Assembly (NCBI RefSeq): GCF_000444135.1
Contig: NZ_ATDK01000287.1
Span: 1-49,977 of the forward strand
Source: Pseudomonas avellanae BPIC 631
GTDB lineage: Bacteria; Pseudomonadota; Gammaproteobacteria; Pseudomonadales; Pseudomonadaceae
Length of the DNA: 49,977 nucleotides
Direction of reading: 5' to 3'
Positions 35,218 through 45,016 of the stretch are shown in pieces (position 1 is the stretch's first letter; every line of letters begins with the position of its first letter). The notes below the pieces were generated by a model that saw nothing but the letters and a program-made list of their open reading frames with translations, made no database searches and had not been told where the DNA came from. Both the position numbers and the translations under genes were made by a program.

Positions 35218-37113
35218 TCAGATCTTGAAGCTGTCGACCAATTGTTTCAAACGTCCGGCTTGCTGTGAAAGCGCAGCGCAATCCTTGAGGGTTTCATTAA
35301 GGTTGGCGACGCCTTGCTGATTCAGTGTGTTGATCTGGTTGATATCGATGTTGAGTGTTTCAACAACAGCGGTCTGCTCTTCTGTGGCGGCTGCGACAGA
35401 CTGGTTCATGCCGTCGATTTCGCCAATACGACGCGTTACATCGCGCAGTCGACTTCCCGCCTGATTAGCAACTTCGACACTTTCCTGACTCGACACCTGA
35501 CTTTCGTTCATGTTGAGCACAGCGTGCTGTGAGCCGGTCTGCAAACCACCGATCATCTTGTGAATTTCGTCTGCGGATGTCTGAGTGCGATGAGCCAGGT
35601 TACGCACTTCATCGGCGACGACCGCAAAACCACGGCCCGCTTCACCCGCACGCGCAGCTTCGATGGCGGCGTTGAGGGCCAGCAGGTTAGTCTGTTGCGA
35701 AATGCCTTTGATGACATCGAGGATGTGGCCGATGTTGTCGGTGCTGGCATTGAGCTGCTCGATCTGCGTGCAGGAATCGCTGATCTTGGTGGACAACTCG
35801 CTCATGGCGTTGATGGTCTTTTCAACCACTACCTGACCGTCTTCAGCCTGAGTCCGGGCTTCACTGGCCTGAATCGAGGCGTCCGATGCGTTGCGGGCAA
35901 TTTCCTGGGTCGCAGCGCCCAGCTCGTTGATGGCGGCGGCCACACTATTGGTGCGGGCGCTCTGCTCGTCAAAGCCGACGATTGACGAGTTGGAAGAGTT
36001 GACCACCCGTTGCGACAGGTCATGCACCTGCAGCGTGGCAGAGGAGACCTCGGCAATGGAAGCATGCACGCGCTCTACGAACTGGTTGAACGAGCCGCCC
36101 AGTTCGGCGAACTCGTCCTTGCCCTGAATACTCAGGCGTCGGGTCAAGTCACCCTCGCCCTGGGCGATGTCCTGCATTGCCCGACCCATGTCGGTCAGTG
36201 GGCGCATCAGTGCACGAATCAGCAGGCTCAACAGCAACGCAATCACTGTCACGGCAATCAACACGGCGACCATCGCCGAGCTGCGGAACTGACTCAACGG
36301 TGCGTAGGCCTTGTCCTTGTCGATCGACAAACCGATGTACCAGTCGGCCGAGGGCAGGCCCGTGATCGGGGTAAACGACAACAGCCTTTGCTGGCCATTG
36401 AGGGTGACCTCACGCAAGCGCGCATCCAGACTGAGGGTCTGACCGGGGTAGATGTCTTTGAGGTTTTTCATGACCTGGTCTTTGTCCGGGCTGACGATAA
36501 TCTGCCCATCGCCACTGACCAGAAAGGCGTAGCCGATACCGCCGAACTCGACCGAGTTGATGATCTTGACCAGCGTGTCCAGGCTCAGGTCACCGCCCGC
36601 CACACCGCTCACCTGACCTGCAGTTTTGATCGGGCTGGCGATGGTTACCACCAGGCCGCCGACAGAAGCCAGATACGGCGCACTGAGAATGGTTTTGCCG
36701 GCGTCGACCGTGGATTTGTACCAAGGCCGCTGACGTGGGTCGTAACCCGCTGGCATATCGACATTGGGCCGCTGAGTGAACACGCCTTTACTGTCACCGA
36801 CGTAGGTGAACTGAAAGGTCGACACCAGTGAAGACTGCGACACCAGCCCGTTCAGGTCGGAATTCACGCCCTGAAACGCGACGTTCTGGGCGAGGTTTTC
36901 CAGCACCAGAATGCGTCCGCTCAGCCAGTTCTGCACGCTGCTGGCGGTCAGTTGCCCTGCCTGCCCCACCGAGGACTCCAGGTTCTGGTTGATGGTGGTG
37001 CGCTGCAGGTAATCGTTGTACAGGGTGAACAGCGCGAACGCCAATACCACAACGCCGGACGCGGCCAGCAGGATTTTATGACGAAACTTTAAAGTAATTA
37101 CGAGGCATCTCAA
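35218..37113 (-). CDS. Methyl-accepting chemotaxis protein with dCache sensor (PctA-like)
   Basis: A 631-residue receptor: TM1 about 13-31, a double Cache periplasmic domain about 35-275, TM2, HAMP and a signalling hairpin with tip [15 protein letters not shown]. The membrane-distal pocket retains Y124, R129, W131, Y132, Y147 and D175, which line up with the amino-acid-binding residues of PctA-type receptors, but the residue two after Y147 is Ala149 where PctA has Asp. It may therefore bind amino acids or a related amine with changed specificity. The best-supported start is uncertain: TTG 37113 is the only upstream start codon in frame before the first helix. It lies back to back with another receptor at 37457. 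Confidence 0.9.
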   Translation of the reverse strand: MRCLVITLKFRHKILLAASGVVVLAFALFTLYNDYLQRTTINQNLESSVGQAGQLTASSVQNWLSGRILVLENLAQNVAFQGVNSDLNGLVSQSSLVSTFQFTYVGDSKGVFTQRPNVDMPAGYDPRQRPWYKSTVDAGKTILSAPYLASVGGLVVTIASPIKTAGQVSGVAGGDLSLDTLVKIINSVEFGGIGYAFLVSGDGQIIVSPDKDQVMKNLKDIYPGQTLSLDARLREVTLNGQQRLLSFTPITGLPSADWYIGLSIDKDKAYAPLSQFRSSAMVAVLIAVTVIALLLSLLIRALMRPLTDMGRAMQDIAQGEGDLTRRLSIQGKDEFAELGGSFNQFVERVHASIAEVSSATLQVHDLSQRVVNSSNSSIVGFDEQSARTNSVAAAINELGAATQEIARNASDASIQASEARTQAEDGQVVVEKTINAMSELSTKISDSCTQIEQLNASTDNIGHILDVIKGISQQTNLLALNAAIEAARAGEAGRGFAVVADEVRNLAHRTQTSADEIHKMIGGLQTGSQHAVLNMNESQVSSQESVEVANQAGSRLRDVTRRIGEIDGMNQSVAAATEEQTAVVETLNIDINQINTLNQQGVANLNETLKDCAALSQQAGRLKQLVDSFKI

Positions 37114-37456
37114 CAGGGACAGAGGGGTTCGGCTGCCTGAGCAACTTGCTGTACAAGAATGTCATTCCCTGTAAGCAATGAGCCTACAAAAAGAAGGTTT
37201 TCACTGCCCGAATATAGACAGCATTTTGACGTTTTTTTAATGACAACAATACGTTGCCTGGAGGTGCCCGGCGGTCACTTATAACCGTGCCCTGCCTTGA
37301 TTGAAAGCCCGTCGGTCTTTTTTAATATTCCAGCATTTTTTATTTTAGCTTCGCAAAAGCTGGCCGATAGTGTCTGTATAAAATGCCTTGGCGGTCGCAC
37401 ATACATTACTTCAGCCAAATACCTTGTTTTTTATATGGCCACTCTCGGAGAATTCG
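37114..37456. other. Divergent intergenic region between two chemoreceptors
   Basis: 343 A/T-rich bases with a FliA-like promoter at 37344-37370 reading right. No equally good promoter was found for the left-reading dCache receptor. No coding gene is supported. Confidence 0.5.
37344..37370 (+). promoter_or_regulatory. FliA (sigma28)-like promoter
   Basis: TTTAGCTT (37344-37351), an 11-base spacer, and GCCGATAG (37363-37370, 7/8 to GCCGATAA) give a good sigma28 match about 87 bases before the HBM chemoreceptor start. Confidence 0.6.
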
Positions 37457-39379
37457 ATGAATAGCTGGTTCGCAAACATCAGCGTCAACATGAAGCTGGC
37501 CCTCGGGTTTGGTCTGGTACTTGTTTTTACTGCCATTCTTGCCCTGACCGGCTGGACCAGCATGACCGGCCTGATCAATCGCAGCAACTGGATGAGCGAC
37601 ATCACGTCACTCAACTCACAGCTGACCAAACTGCGGGTTACCCGCCTGCAATATATGGTCGCTGACGGCGACGAGAAAGTCGCAGAGACCGTTCAGGTCT
37701 CGCTGGATGGCTTCAAGAATTACCAGCAAAAGCTGCTGAGCACATTCAAGAGCCCCGAGAACGTGAAAATGCTCGAGCAGTTGGCGGTGGTGATCGCTGA
37801 CTATCAAAAATCCCTGAACAACATGCGCAGCGGGTACAAGGCCAGCACTGCGGCGCGTGATGAGTTGAGCACGCATGCCGGCAAAAGCATCGGTGTGTTT
37901 GAGCTGCTTCAGGCTGAAGTGAAAAAGATGGACCCAGCCGATGCCAATCGGTTCGAGCAGTACCAGCTCGTCACCGATGCGAAAGAAAACCTGAGGCTCG
38001 CGCGTTATGAAGTGCGTGGCTACACCACCAATGCCACGCCCGAAACCGAGCAGGCAGCCGTTGCAAAACTGGACTTGGCGATCAAGGACCTGGACACGCT
38101 GAAAACAACGTTCAGCGGCACCCAGGCCGATCAGCTCAGGCAACTGGAAACCTCGTTGGCCGCCTACCGAAAAGCCCTGCAGAGCTTCAAGGCCGCAACG
38201 GCTGACATCGCTCAGGCTCGCAAGGAAATGACCGTACAGGGCCAGGACATCGTCAAGATCAGTGAAGCGATGTACCAACTGCAACTGGATCGCCGCGACC
38301 AGGAAAGCGCGCAGGCCCGCACCACGCAGATCACTTGCACGCTGCTGGCTATCATTTTGGGCATGATCGCAGCCGTGATCATCACCCGGCAGATTACCCG
38401 TCCGTTGAAGGAAACCCTGGCAGTGGTCGATCGCATCGCATCCGGCGACCTGACCCAGACGCTGGCGGTCACTCGTCGTGACGAACTGGGCGTTCTGCAG
38501 CAAGGTATTCAGCGCATGGGCAGCACTTTGCGCGAGCTGATCGGCGGGATCCGCGACAGTGTCGTGCAGATCGCCAGTGCCGCCGAAGAGCTGTCGGCCG
38601 TTACCGAACAGACCAGCGCCGGCGTCAACAGCCAGAAAGTCGAAACCGATCAGGTGGCCACGGCCATGCACGAGATGTCGGCCACGGTTGCAGAAGTGGC
38701 TCGTAACGCCGAGCAGGCCTCGCAGGCAGCGTCCAACGCCGACCGCGAAGCACGCGATGGCGACAAGGTAGTGGGCGAAGCGATTGCCCAGATCGAGCGC
38801 CTGGCCAATGAAGTGGGTCGCTCTGCCGACGCCATGGGTCTGCTGGAGCAGGAAAGCGACAAGATCGGCAAGGTCATGGATGTGATCAAGGCGGTGGCCG
38901 AACAAACCAACCTGCTGGCCCTCAACGCCGCCATCGAGGCCGCGCGTGCCGGGGAAGCCGGGCGTGGTTTTGCCGTGGTTGCCGACGAAGTTCGTGGCCT
39001 GGCGCAGCGTACGCAGCAATCCACCGTCGAGATCGAGACGCTGGTTGCCGCCCTGCAAAGCGGCACGCGTCAGGTGTCCAGCATCATGCTGAGCAGCCGC
39101 GAACTGACCGTCAGCAGCGTGCAACTAAGCCGTCAGGCCGGTACGTCGCTGGGCAGTATCACCCAGACAGTTTCCAACATTCAGGCCATGAACCAGCAAA
39201 TCGCCGCCGCCGCCGAGGAGCAGAGCGCCGTAGCCGAGGAAATCAGCCGCAGCATCGTCAACGTCCGCGATGTGTCCGAGCAGACCGCCTCGGCCAGCGA
39301 AGAAACCGCTGCGTCCAGCGTCGAGCTGGCCCGCCTTGGCGGGCAATTGCAGACGATGGTCAGCCATTTCCGGATCTGA
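37457..39379 (+). CDS. Methyl-accepting chemotaxis protein with HBM sensor (McpS-like)
   Basis: A 640-residue receptor: TM1 11-31, an all-helical periplasmic domain 32-290 of the size of the helical bimodular (HBM) family, TM2 291-310, HAMP ([24 protein letters not shown]) and the signalling tip [15 protein letters not shown]. Length and sensor type match McpS of P. putida (about 639 residues), which senses TCA-cycle acids; ligands here are inferred to be organic acids. ATG 37457 follows GGAG by 6 bases; an in-frame ATG-less extension upstream to 37388 lacks a ribosome binding site. Terminator at 39397. Confidence 0.93.
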   Translation: MNSWFANISVNMKLALGFGLVLVFTAILALTGWTSMTGLINRSNWMSDITSLNSQLTKLRVTRLQYMVADGDEKVAETVQVSLDGFKNYQQKLLSTFKSPENVKMLEQLAVVIADYQKSLNNMRSGYKASTAARDELSTHAGKSIGVFELLQAEVKKMDPADANRFEQYQLVTDAKENLRLARYEVRGYTTNATPETEQAAVAKLDLAIKDLDTLKTTFSGTQADQLRQLETSLAAYRKALQSFKAATADIAQARKEMTVQGQDIVKISEAMYQLQLDRRDQESAQARTTQITCTLLAIILGMIAAVIITRQITRPLKETLAVVDRIASGDLTQTLAVTRRDELGVLQQGIQRMGSTLRELIGGIRDSVVQIASAAEELSAVTEQTSAGVNSQKVETDQVATAMHEMSATVAEVARNAEQASQAASNADREARDGDKVVGEAIAQIERLANEVGRSADAMGLLEQESDKIGKVMDVIKAVAEQTNLLALNAAIEAARAGEAGRGFAVVADEVRGLAQRTQQSTVEIETLVAALQSGTRQVSSIMLSSRELTVSSVQLSRQAGTSLGSITQTVSNIQAMNQQIAAAAEEQSAVAEEISRSIVNVRDVSEQTASASEETAASSVELARLGGQLQTMVSHFRI

Positions 39380-39396
39380 TCATCCGCAGCAACCCT

Positions 39397-39424
39397 CAAG
39401 CCCGGTTTTCCGGGCTTGTTTGTT
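39397..39424 (+). terminator. Terminator after HBM chemoreceptor
   Basis: CAAGCCCGG (39397-39405) pairs with CCGGGCTTG (39410-39418), TTTT loop, then TTTGTTT. Confidence 0.8.
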
Positions 39425-39457
39425 TCTGGCGTTTGTAAGATTCAACGCATCTTGTCA

Positions 39458-39485
39458 TTGACGATGAAGCGCTATTCACTATGAT
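39458..39485 (+). promoter_or_regulatory. Promoter of the RHH/ParE pair
   Basis: TTGACG (39458-39463) and TATGAT (39480-39485), spacer 16, each 5/6 to consensus. The heptamer CTATGAT overlaps the -10 (39479-39485) and recurs at 39502-39508, which may form the operator bound by the RHH antitoxin. Confidence 0.55.
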
Positions 39486-39543
39486 TAAATGTGATTCATA
39501 TCTATGATCGACTCCAATAAAATCATTTTTAGAGTAATCAGTC

Positions 39544-39810
39544 ATGACAACCAAGACCCGATCTGTAACAGCTCACGTACCCGAACAATTGGCTGAAAAA
39601 GTCGACCTGATGGCAGAGCGACTCGAACGCTCTAAAAACTGGATCGTCAGACAGGCCTTGTCTGCATGGATAGATCAGGAGGAAGAACGTAGTCGCCTCA
39701 CTCGCGAAGCACTAGCCGATGTCGATGCTGGCCGCGTGATTGACCATCAGGCTGTTCAGGCCTGGGCTGACAGTTTAAGCACCGCTACGCCTCTACCGGT
39801 TCCGCGCTGA
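39544..39810 (+). CDS. RHH (CopG-like) antitoxin
   Basis: An 88-residue protein with an N-terminal ribbon-helix-helix: TRSVTAHVPEQLAEKVDLMAERLERSKNWIVRQALSAWI gives one beta strand and two helices. The acidic C-terminal half (EEERSRLTREALADVDAGRVI) is the part that wraps the toxin. It should repress its own promoter and neutralise the ParE-like toxin, whose ATG shares a base with its stop (TGATG). Confidence 0.9.
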   Translation: MTTKTRSVTAHVPEQLAEKVDLMAERLERSKNWIVRQALSAWIDQEEERSRLTREALADVDAGRVIDHQAVQAWADSLSTATPLPVPR

Positions 39811-40085
39811 TGGAGCTGATGTGGACAAGCAAAGCGCTATCTGACGTCGCCCGCCTGTATGATTTTTTAGCGGTAGCAAACCAACCCGCTGCCGCCCAGA
39901 CCGTACAGAAGCTTACAGCGGCGCCGATCATGCTCCTTTCCAACCCGCGGATTGGTGAGCGTCTGGAAGAGTTTGAGCCCCGGGATGTGCGCAAAATTCA
40001 GATAGGCCGCTATGAAATGCGCTACGAAATTGTGGACTCAACAATTTATCTGTTGCGGCTGTGGCATACACGCGAGGATCGGTAA
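39810..40085 (+). CDS. RelE/ParE-family toxin
   Basis: A 91-residue basic protein with the RelE/ParE pattern: MWTSKALSDVARLYDFLAVANQPAAAQTVQKL (two N-terminal helices) and the beta-sheet end VRKIQIGRYEMRYEIVDSTIYLLRLWHTRED, in which GRYEMRYE and the RLWHTRE ending are typical. It pairs with the RHH gene directly upstream. ParE types poison gyrase and RelE types cut mRNA on the ribosome; the lack of a clear RelE catalytic set favours ParE-like, but this is not certain. Confidence 0.9.
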   Translation: MELMWTSKALSDVARLYDFLAVANQPAAAQTVQKLTAAPIMLLSNPRIGERLEEFEPRDVRKIQIGRYEMRYEIVDSTIYLLRLWHTREDR

Positions 40086-40158
40086 TGATGTTGCCTTTGC
40101 TGGCGATCAGCGCCGTCATGGCGGTGCGGATGCAGTAAGACACGCCATACAGATCCAA
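40081..40158 (-). pseudogene. Fragment of a short-chain dehydrogenase
   Basis: The minus strand reads LDLYGVSYCIRTAMTALIAS followed by KGNII, the stretch before the active site of classical SDRs (N-x-x-G-x-x-Y/F...L...KGNIVN). No start or remainder of the gene is present; a stop lies immediately upstream. It abuts the 3' end of the ParE-like gene, so the toxin-antitoxin cassette probably landed in, or recombined next to, an SDR gene. Confidence 0.45.
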
Positions 40159-40656
40159 TCACATCAGTACCTTCCAACCCACCACGCCAAGCTAGGGACT
40201 TTGCCGGACTTGACGACCACCAGCTCATCCAGGCGCAGTCTTGCGTAACGTTCAGCCCTCTTCAGCCAGCGCTTCATGACCGATTAAAAATCAGGTGAAT
40301 CGGTAAACCTCGACTAACAGCGCGTTGACAAATAGGGGCCACGCTGTAAATATCGCTTTAGTTGTACGACAACCTATAACGCCAAAAATAAAAACAAGAC
40401 TGGGCTAATCATGAAAACTCTTGTCCACACGTCCGCCCCACCGATTATTGAAGCCGTAGCTGCTCTGGCTGCGTTGCAGTGCCCGACACCTTTTCAGATT
40501 CACAGTATTCGCTGATACACGGCGAACGGTACTCGGCCGTCTGTCGGTCGAGGCCATGCCTGGCAACAGGCATCACGTAATCCTCGAAGGTGTCGGTCGC
40601 CGCTGCGCGTGACCAGAAAAGGGGACGGTTTTGATAAACAAGGGAGCAAAACAATA
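40159..40656. other. Intergenic debris before the OprD-type porin
   Basis: About 500 bases with no complete gene. A 37-codon minus-strand frame (40277 down to 40164: MKRWLKRAERYARLRLDELV...) and a 34-codon plus frame (40411-40515: MKTLVHTSAPPIIEA...) look like fragments; neither has a good ribosome binding site. The porin promoter must be within this stretch but was not located. Confidence 0.4.
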
Positions 40657-41925
40657 ATGACATCTCACACTTCCCGCTCGCGCATCCTGCTGGGTGTTGG
40701 CGGCATGACGCTGATTTTCCCGATGCTGAGCATGGCCGAAGGTTTCGTGGACGACACCAAAGCCACGCTGACCCTGCGTAATGCGTATTTCAATCGTAAC
40801 TTCACCAACCCCGCGTTTCCCAACAGCGCAGCGCCGCAGAACAAAGCTGAAGAATGGACACAAAACTTCATCCTTGATGCCAAGTCGGGCTTTACCCGGG
40901 GCGTGGTCGGTTTCGGGGTCGATGTGCTGGGCCTGTATTCGCTCAAGCTCGATGGCGGCAAAGGTACGGGAGGCACTCAGTTGCTGCCGATCCACAGTGA
41001 CGGCCGCCCGGCGGATGATTTCGGGCGTCTGGGTGTGGCGGGCAAGGCTCGGGTTTCCAGGACCGAACTGAAAGTGGGCGAATGGATGCCGGTGCTGCCG
41101 ATCCTGCGCTCCGATGACGGCCGCTCGTTGCCGCAAACCTTTCAGGGCGGCCAGGTGACGTCCAGGGAAATCGACGGGCTGACGCTGTATGGCGGCCAGT
41201 TCCGGGGCAACAGCCCGCGTAACGACGCCAGCATGGAAGACATGTCGATGAACGGACGAGGTGCATTTACCTCTGATCGCTTCAACTTCGGCGGCGGTGA
41301 GTACGTCTTCAACGACAAGCGCACTCAGGTCGGTGTCTGGTACTCGGAACTGCAGGACATCTACCAGCAGCAGTACTTCAACCTGTTGCACAGCCAGCCC
41401 ATCGGCGACTGGACCCTGGGGGCCAACCTGGGTTTCTTCACCGGCAAGGAAGACGGCAACAAGCTCGCGGGCGATCTGGACAACAAGACCACCTACGCGC
41501 TGCTCTCAGCCCGCTACGGCGGCAGCACATTTTATGTCGGCCTGCAGAAACTCACCGGCGATACGGCGTGGATGCGCGTCAACGGCACCAGCGGCGGCAC
41601 GCTGGCCAACGACAGCTACAACTCCAGCTACGATAACGCCAAAGAGAAATCCTGGCAGTTGCGCCACGACTACAACTTCGCAGTGCTCGGTGTACCCGGC
41701 CTGACCATGATGAACCGCTATATCAGCGGCGATAATGTGCACACCGGCACCATCACTGACGGCAAGGAATGGGGGCGCGAGTCGGAGCTGGCGTACACCG
41801 TACAAAGCGGCGCGCTGAAGAACCTCAACGTCAAATGGCGCAACGCAAGTATCCGCCGCGACTTCAGTGTCAATGAATTCGACGAAAACCGGGTGTTCAT
41901 CAGCTACCCGATTTCGCTGCTCTGA
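40657..41925 (+). CDS. OprD-family outer-membrane porin
   Basis: A 422-residue porin with a signal peptide cleaved after SMA (27) and the start of the OprD fold EGFVDDTKATLTLRNAYFNRNF. An 18-strand barrel is expected, ending in VFISYPISLL. Length and the opening motif match the OprD specific-channel family, which take up amino acids or organic acids; next to uronate genes, it probably admits glucuronate/galacturonate (inferred). ATG 40657 follows AGGGAG by 8 bases. Confidence 0.93.
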   Translation: MTSHTSRSRILLGVGGMTLIFPMLSMAEGFVDDTKATLTLRNAYFNRNFTNPAFPNSAAPQNKAEEWTQNFILDAKSGFTRGVVGFGVDVLGLYSLKLDGGKGTGGTQLLPIHSDGRPADDFGRLGVAGKARVSRTELKVGEWMPVLPILRSDDGRSLPQTFQGGQVTSREIDGLTLYGGQFRGNSPRNDASMEDMSMNGRGAFTSDRFNFGGGEYVFNDKRTQVGVWYSELQDIYQQQYFNLLHSQPIGDWTLGANLGFFTGKEDGNKLAGDLDNKTTYALLSARYGGSTFYVGLQKLTGDTAWMRVNGTSGGTLANDSYNSSYDNAKEKSWQLRHDYNFAVLGVPGLTMMNRYISGDNVHTGTITDGKEWGRESELAYTVQSGALKNLNVKWRNASIRRDFSVNEFDENRVFISYPISLL

Positions 41926-41931
41926 CCGTGA

Positions 41932-41963
41932 GGCAAAGCCTGCCTTTCGAGACCGGCTTTGCC
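41932..41963 (+). terminator. Hairpin after the porin gene
   Basis: A perfect 9-bp stem GGCAAAGCC (41932-41940) and GGCTTTGCC (41955-41963) with a 14-base loop, but without a T-tract, so terminator function is uncertain. Confidence 0.5.
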
Positions 41964-42104
41964 TTGTCGCAGGTGTCTGTGTTGCGGTTCGCACAGAGAC
42001 CTTTTTTATACCTTGGCCGCGTTGACAATTCACGTAGGCGATGCCGATAATCCGGCAAGTCATACGACAACAGATGACAAGAAATAACAATCGGGACTTT
42101 TATC

Positions 42105-42932
42105 ATGGCATCGGCTCATACCACTCAAACTCCCTTCAATCGCCTCCTGCTGACCGGTGCTGCAGGCGGCCTGGGCAAGGTATTGCGCGAGACATTGCGC
42201 CCTTACTCACACATTCTGCGACTCTCCGATATCGCCGAGATGGCACCGGCGGTCGACGACCGTGAAGAAGTGCAGGTCTGCGATCTGGCGGACAAAGACG
42301 CCGTACACCGTCTGGTCGAGGGCGTGGACGCCATTCTGCATTTTGGCGGCGTGTCGGTCGAACGGCCGTTCGAGGAAATCCTCGGCGCCAATATCTGCGG
42401 CGTGTTCCATATCTACGAAGCTGCCCGCCGGCATGGCGTGAAGCGTGTGATCTTCGCCAGCTCCAACCATGTGATCGGTTTCTACAAGCAGGACGAAACC
42501 ATCGACGCGCACTCCCCGCGCCGCCCGGACAGCTACTATGGTTTGTCCAAGTCCTACGGCGAAGACATGGCCAGCTTCTACTTTGATCGTTACGGCATCG
42601 AAACCGTCAGCATCCGCATCGGCTCTTCGTTTCCTGAACCACAGAACCGCCGAATGATGAGCACCTGGCTGAGCTTCGACGACCTGACCCAGTTGCTCGA
42701 TCGCGCCCTTTACACGCCGGACGTCGGCCACACCGTGGTGTATGGCGTGTCGGACAACAAGACCGTGTGGTGGGACAACCGCTTTGCCAGCAAGCTGGAC
42801 TACGCCCCTAAAGACAGCTCGGAGGTCTTCCGCGCCAAGGTCGACGCCCAGCCAATGCCCGCGGCCGATGACCCGGCAATGGTTTACCAGGGCGGTGCGT
42901 TTGTTGCGTCCGGACCGTTCGGCGATAAATAA
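42105..42932 (+). CDS. udh: Uronate dehydrogenase
   Basis: Oxidises D-glucuronate and D-galacturonate at C1 with NAD to the aldarolactones, the first step of the oxidative hexuronate route. The 275-residue SDR has GAAGGLG at 18-24, SSNH at 119-122, and catalytic Tyr145/Lys149 in SYYGLSK. Length and sequence fit the known P. syringae Udh. It heads a group with a lactonase, a TRAP transporter and a mutarotase, all reading right. The later enzymes (aldarate dehydratases) are not in the window. Confidence 0.95.
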   Translation: MASAHTTQTPFNRLLLTGAAGGLGKVLRETLRPYSHILRLSDIAEMAPAVDDREEVQVCDLADKDAVHRLVEGVDAILHFGGVSVERPFEEILGANICGVFHIYEAARRHGVKRVIFASSNHVIGFYKQDETIDAHSPRRPDSYYGLSKSYGEDMASFYFDRYGIETVSIRIGSSFPEPQNRRMMSTWLSFDDLTQLLDRALYTPDVGHTVVYGVSDNKTVWWDNRFASKLDYAPKDSSEVFRAKVDAQPMPAADDPAMVYQGGAFVASGPFGDK

Positions 42933-42988
42933 GCGGCGCTCCCCTGGCGCAGCACTCTGGTTGCACAACTCTGGAGATACGAACCGTC

Positions 42989-43873
42989 ATGGACGCCGAA
43001 CTGATAGTCGATGCACAGAATGCAACAGGCGAAAGCCCGGTCTGGAGCGTGCATGATCAAGCGTTGTACTGGGTAGATATTCCCAAAGGCGAACTGCATT
43101 GCTGGGATTCCAGTCAGGACCGCACGCGCAGTTGGAAAGCCCCGCAAATGCTGGCCTGTATCGCTGCCGACAGCCGTGGCGGCTGGATTGCCGGGATGGA
43201 GAACGGCATCTATCACTTGCAGCCCTGCGACGACGGCAGCCTGATCAGTACCCTGCTGGCGAGCGTTGAGCATGCTCAAACGGGCATGCGCTTCAATGAT
43301 GGCCGTTGCGATCGCCAAGGGCGCTTCTGGGCGGGCACCATGCTGATGGACATGGCAGCGGGCGCAGTGGTTGGCGCACTGTATCGTTACAGCGCCGGGC
43401 AAAAGACACTGGAGGCGCAACTCAAAGACCTGATCGTCCCCAACGGCCTGGCGTTCAGCCCGGACGGCAAGACCATGTACCTGTCCGATTCACACCCCAG
43501 CGTGCAAAAGATCTGGGCTTTCGATTACGACACTGACAGCGGCACTCCCCACAACCGTCGCCTGTTCGTGGACATGAACCACCACCTGGGCCGCCCGGAC
43601 GGTGCTGCCATCGACGCAGACGGCTGTTACTGGATCTGCGGCAACGACGCAGGGCTGATCCATCGCTTTACCCCCAACGGCAAACTCGACCGCTCGCTGG
43701 TCGTGCCGGTGAAAAAACCTGCCATGTGTGCGTTTGGTGGCCCGAACCTGGACACCCTGTTCGTGACCTCCATTCGCCCAGGTGGCGATCTCAACGACCA
43801 GCCGCTCGCCGGTGGCGTGTTCGCTTTGCGACCTGGCGTCAAAGGCCTGGAGGAACCCGTTTTTCAGGGCTGA
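42989..43873 (+). CDS. uxuL: SMP-30/gluconolactonase-family aldarolactonase
   Basis: A 294-residue six-bladed beta-propeller of the SMP-30 family, with metal-ligand regions GESPVW (E15), VPNGLAFSPDG and DGAAIDADG. It should open the lactone made by Udh to glucarate or galactarate. The symbol uxuL follows usage for lactonases linked to udh and is inferred from context. It lies 56 bases after udh and 56 before the TRAP binding protein. Confidence 0.88.
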   Translation: MDAELIVDAQNATGESPVWSVHDQALYWVDIPKGELHCWDSSQDRTRSWKAPQMLACIAADSRGGWIAGMENGIYHLQPCDDGSLISTLLASVEHAQTGMRFNDGRCDRQGRFWAGTMLMDMAAGAVVGALYRYSAGQKTLEAQLKDLIVPNGLAFSPDGKTMYLSDSHPSVQKIWAFDYDTDSGTPHNRRLFVDMNHHLGRPDGAAIDADGCYWICGNDAGLIHRFTPNGKLDRSLVVPVKKPAMCAFGGPNLDTLFVTSIRPGGDLNDQPLAGGVFALRPGVKGLEEPVFQG

Positions 43874-43929
43874 TTGCGCCTACCGAAAAATCCTTAGCTC
43901 GACCAAAAATAACAACATTGGAGATATCC

Positions 43930-44955
43930 ATGGATTTCAAACGCAAGCTTCTCATCGCTGCACTCCCGCTGGCCTTCTGCATGTCGGGCCTGGCCCAGGC
44001 AGACGTCAAAATCAAGTTCGCCGAGGTTCATCCCGCAGGCTATGCGCCGGTTGTGGCGGAACAGAACATGGGCAAGAAGCTCGAGGAGCAATCCAAGGGC
44101 GAGATCAGCTTCAAGATGTACGCCGGCGGCGTGCTCGGCTCCGAGAAGGAAGTGGTCGAGCAAGTGCAGAGCGGCGCGGTCCAGATGACCCGCGTCAGCC
44201 TCGGCATCGTCGGTCCGGTAGTGCCGGACGTCAACGTCTTCAATCTGCCGTTCGTGTTCCGCGATCAGGCGCACATGCGCACGATCATCGACGGTGAAAT
44301 CGGCCAGGAAATTCTCGACAAGATCACCAATTCGCAATTCAACATGGTCGCACTGGCCTGGATGGATGGCGGCACCCGCAACCTGTACACCAAAAAACCG
44401 GTACGGCAGATCGCCGACCTCAAAGGCATGAAAATCCGCGTTCAAGGCAACCCGGTGTTCATCGAAACCATCAACGACATGGGCGGCAACGGCATCGCCA
44501 TGGCCACCGGCGAGATCTTCAGCGCCTTGCAGACCGGCGTCATTGATGGTGCTGAAAACAACCCGCCCACCTACTTCCAGCACAACCACTACCAGAACGC
44601 CAAGTTTTTCACGATTACCGAGCACTTGATTCTGCCCGAGCCCATCGTGATGGCGAAAGCCACCTGGGAGAAGCTCAACCCGGAGCAACAGGCGCTGGTG
44701 AAAAAGCTCGCGCGTGAAGCACAGATGGAAGAGCGCGTGTTGTGGGACAAGTCGTCAGCCGATGCCGAGGTCAAACTCAAGGCAGCAGGCGTGGAGTTCA
44801 TCACGCTGACACCAGAGCAGAAGAAAGCCTTCTACGACGCCACCCAGCCGGTGCGTGACAAATTCGGTGCGCCTTACAAGGACTTGATCAGCCGCATCGA
44901 AGCGGTCCAGACCAATCCGGCACTGGCTGCACCGAGTACCCAAGCGGCCCAATAA
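43930..44955 (+). CDS. dctP: TRAP transporter substrate-binding protein (DctP family)
   Basis: A 341-residue periplasmic binding protein. Signal peptide MDFKRKLLIAALPLAFCMSG ends after AQA (22). Conserved family stretches are present: GGVLGSEKEVVEQVQSGAVQMT, KIRVQGNPVFIE, whose Arg binds the ligand carboxylate, and FSALQTGVIDGAENN. Context makes a hexuronate the likely ligand. ATG 43930 follows GGAG by 6 bases. It works with the DctQ and DctM proteins encoded next. Confidence 0.93.
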   Translation: MDFKRKLLIAALPLAFCMSGLAQADVKIKFAEVHPAGYAPVVAEQNMGKKLEEQSKGEISFKMYAGGVLGSEKEVVEQVQSGAVQMTRVSLGIVGPVVPDVNVFNLPFVFRDQAHMRTIIDGEIGQEILDKITNSQFNMVALAWMDGGTRNLYTKKPVRQIADLKGMKIRVQGNPVFIETINDMGGNGIAMATGEIFSALQTGVIDGAENNPPTYFQHNHYQNAKFFTITEHLILPEPIVMAKATWEKLNPEQQALVKKLAREAQMEERVLWDKSSADAEVKLKAAGVEFITLTPEQKKAFYDATQPVRDKFGAPYKDLISRIEAVQTNPALAAPSTQAAQ

Positions 44956-45016
44956 GCCTGTCCGATTATGCTGCGCGAATGAGTGAAAGCTCGTTCGCCG
45001 CCGCAGTGGTGAGCCC

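Noticed and set aside
37616..39124. 502-codon minus-strand frame opposite the HBM chemoreceptor
   Set aside because: Shadow frame with repetitive Gly/His/Leu composition and no start context.
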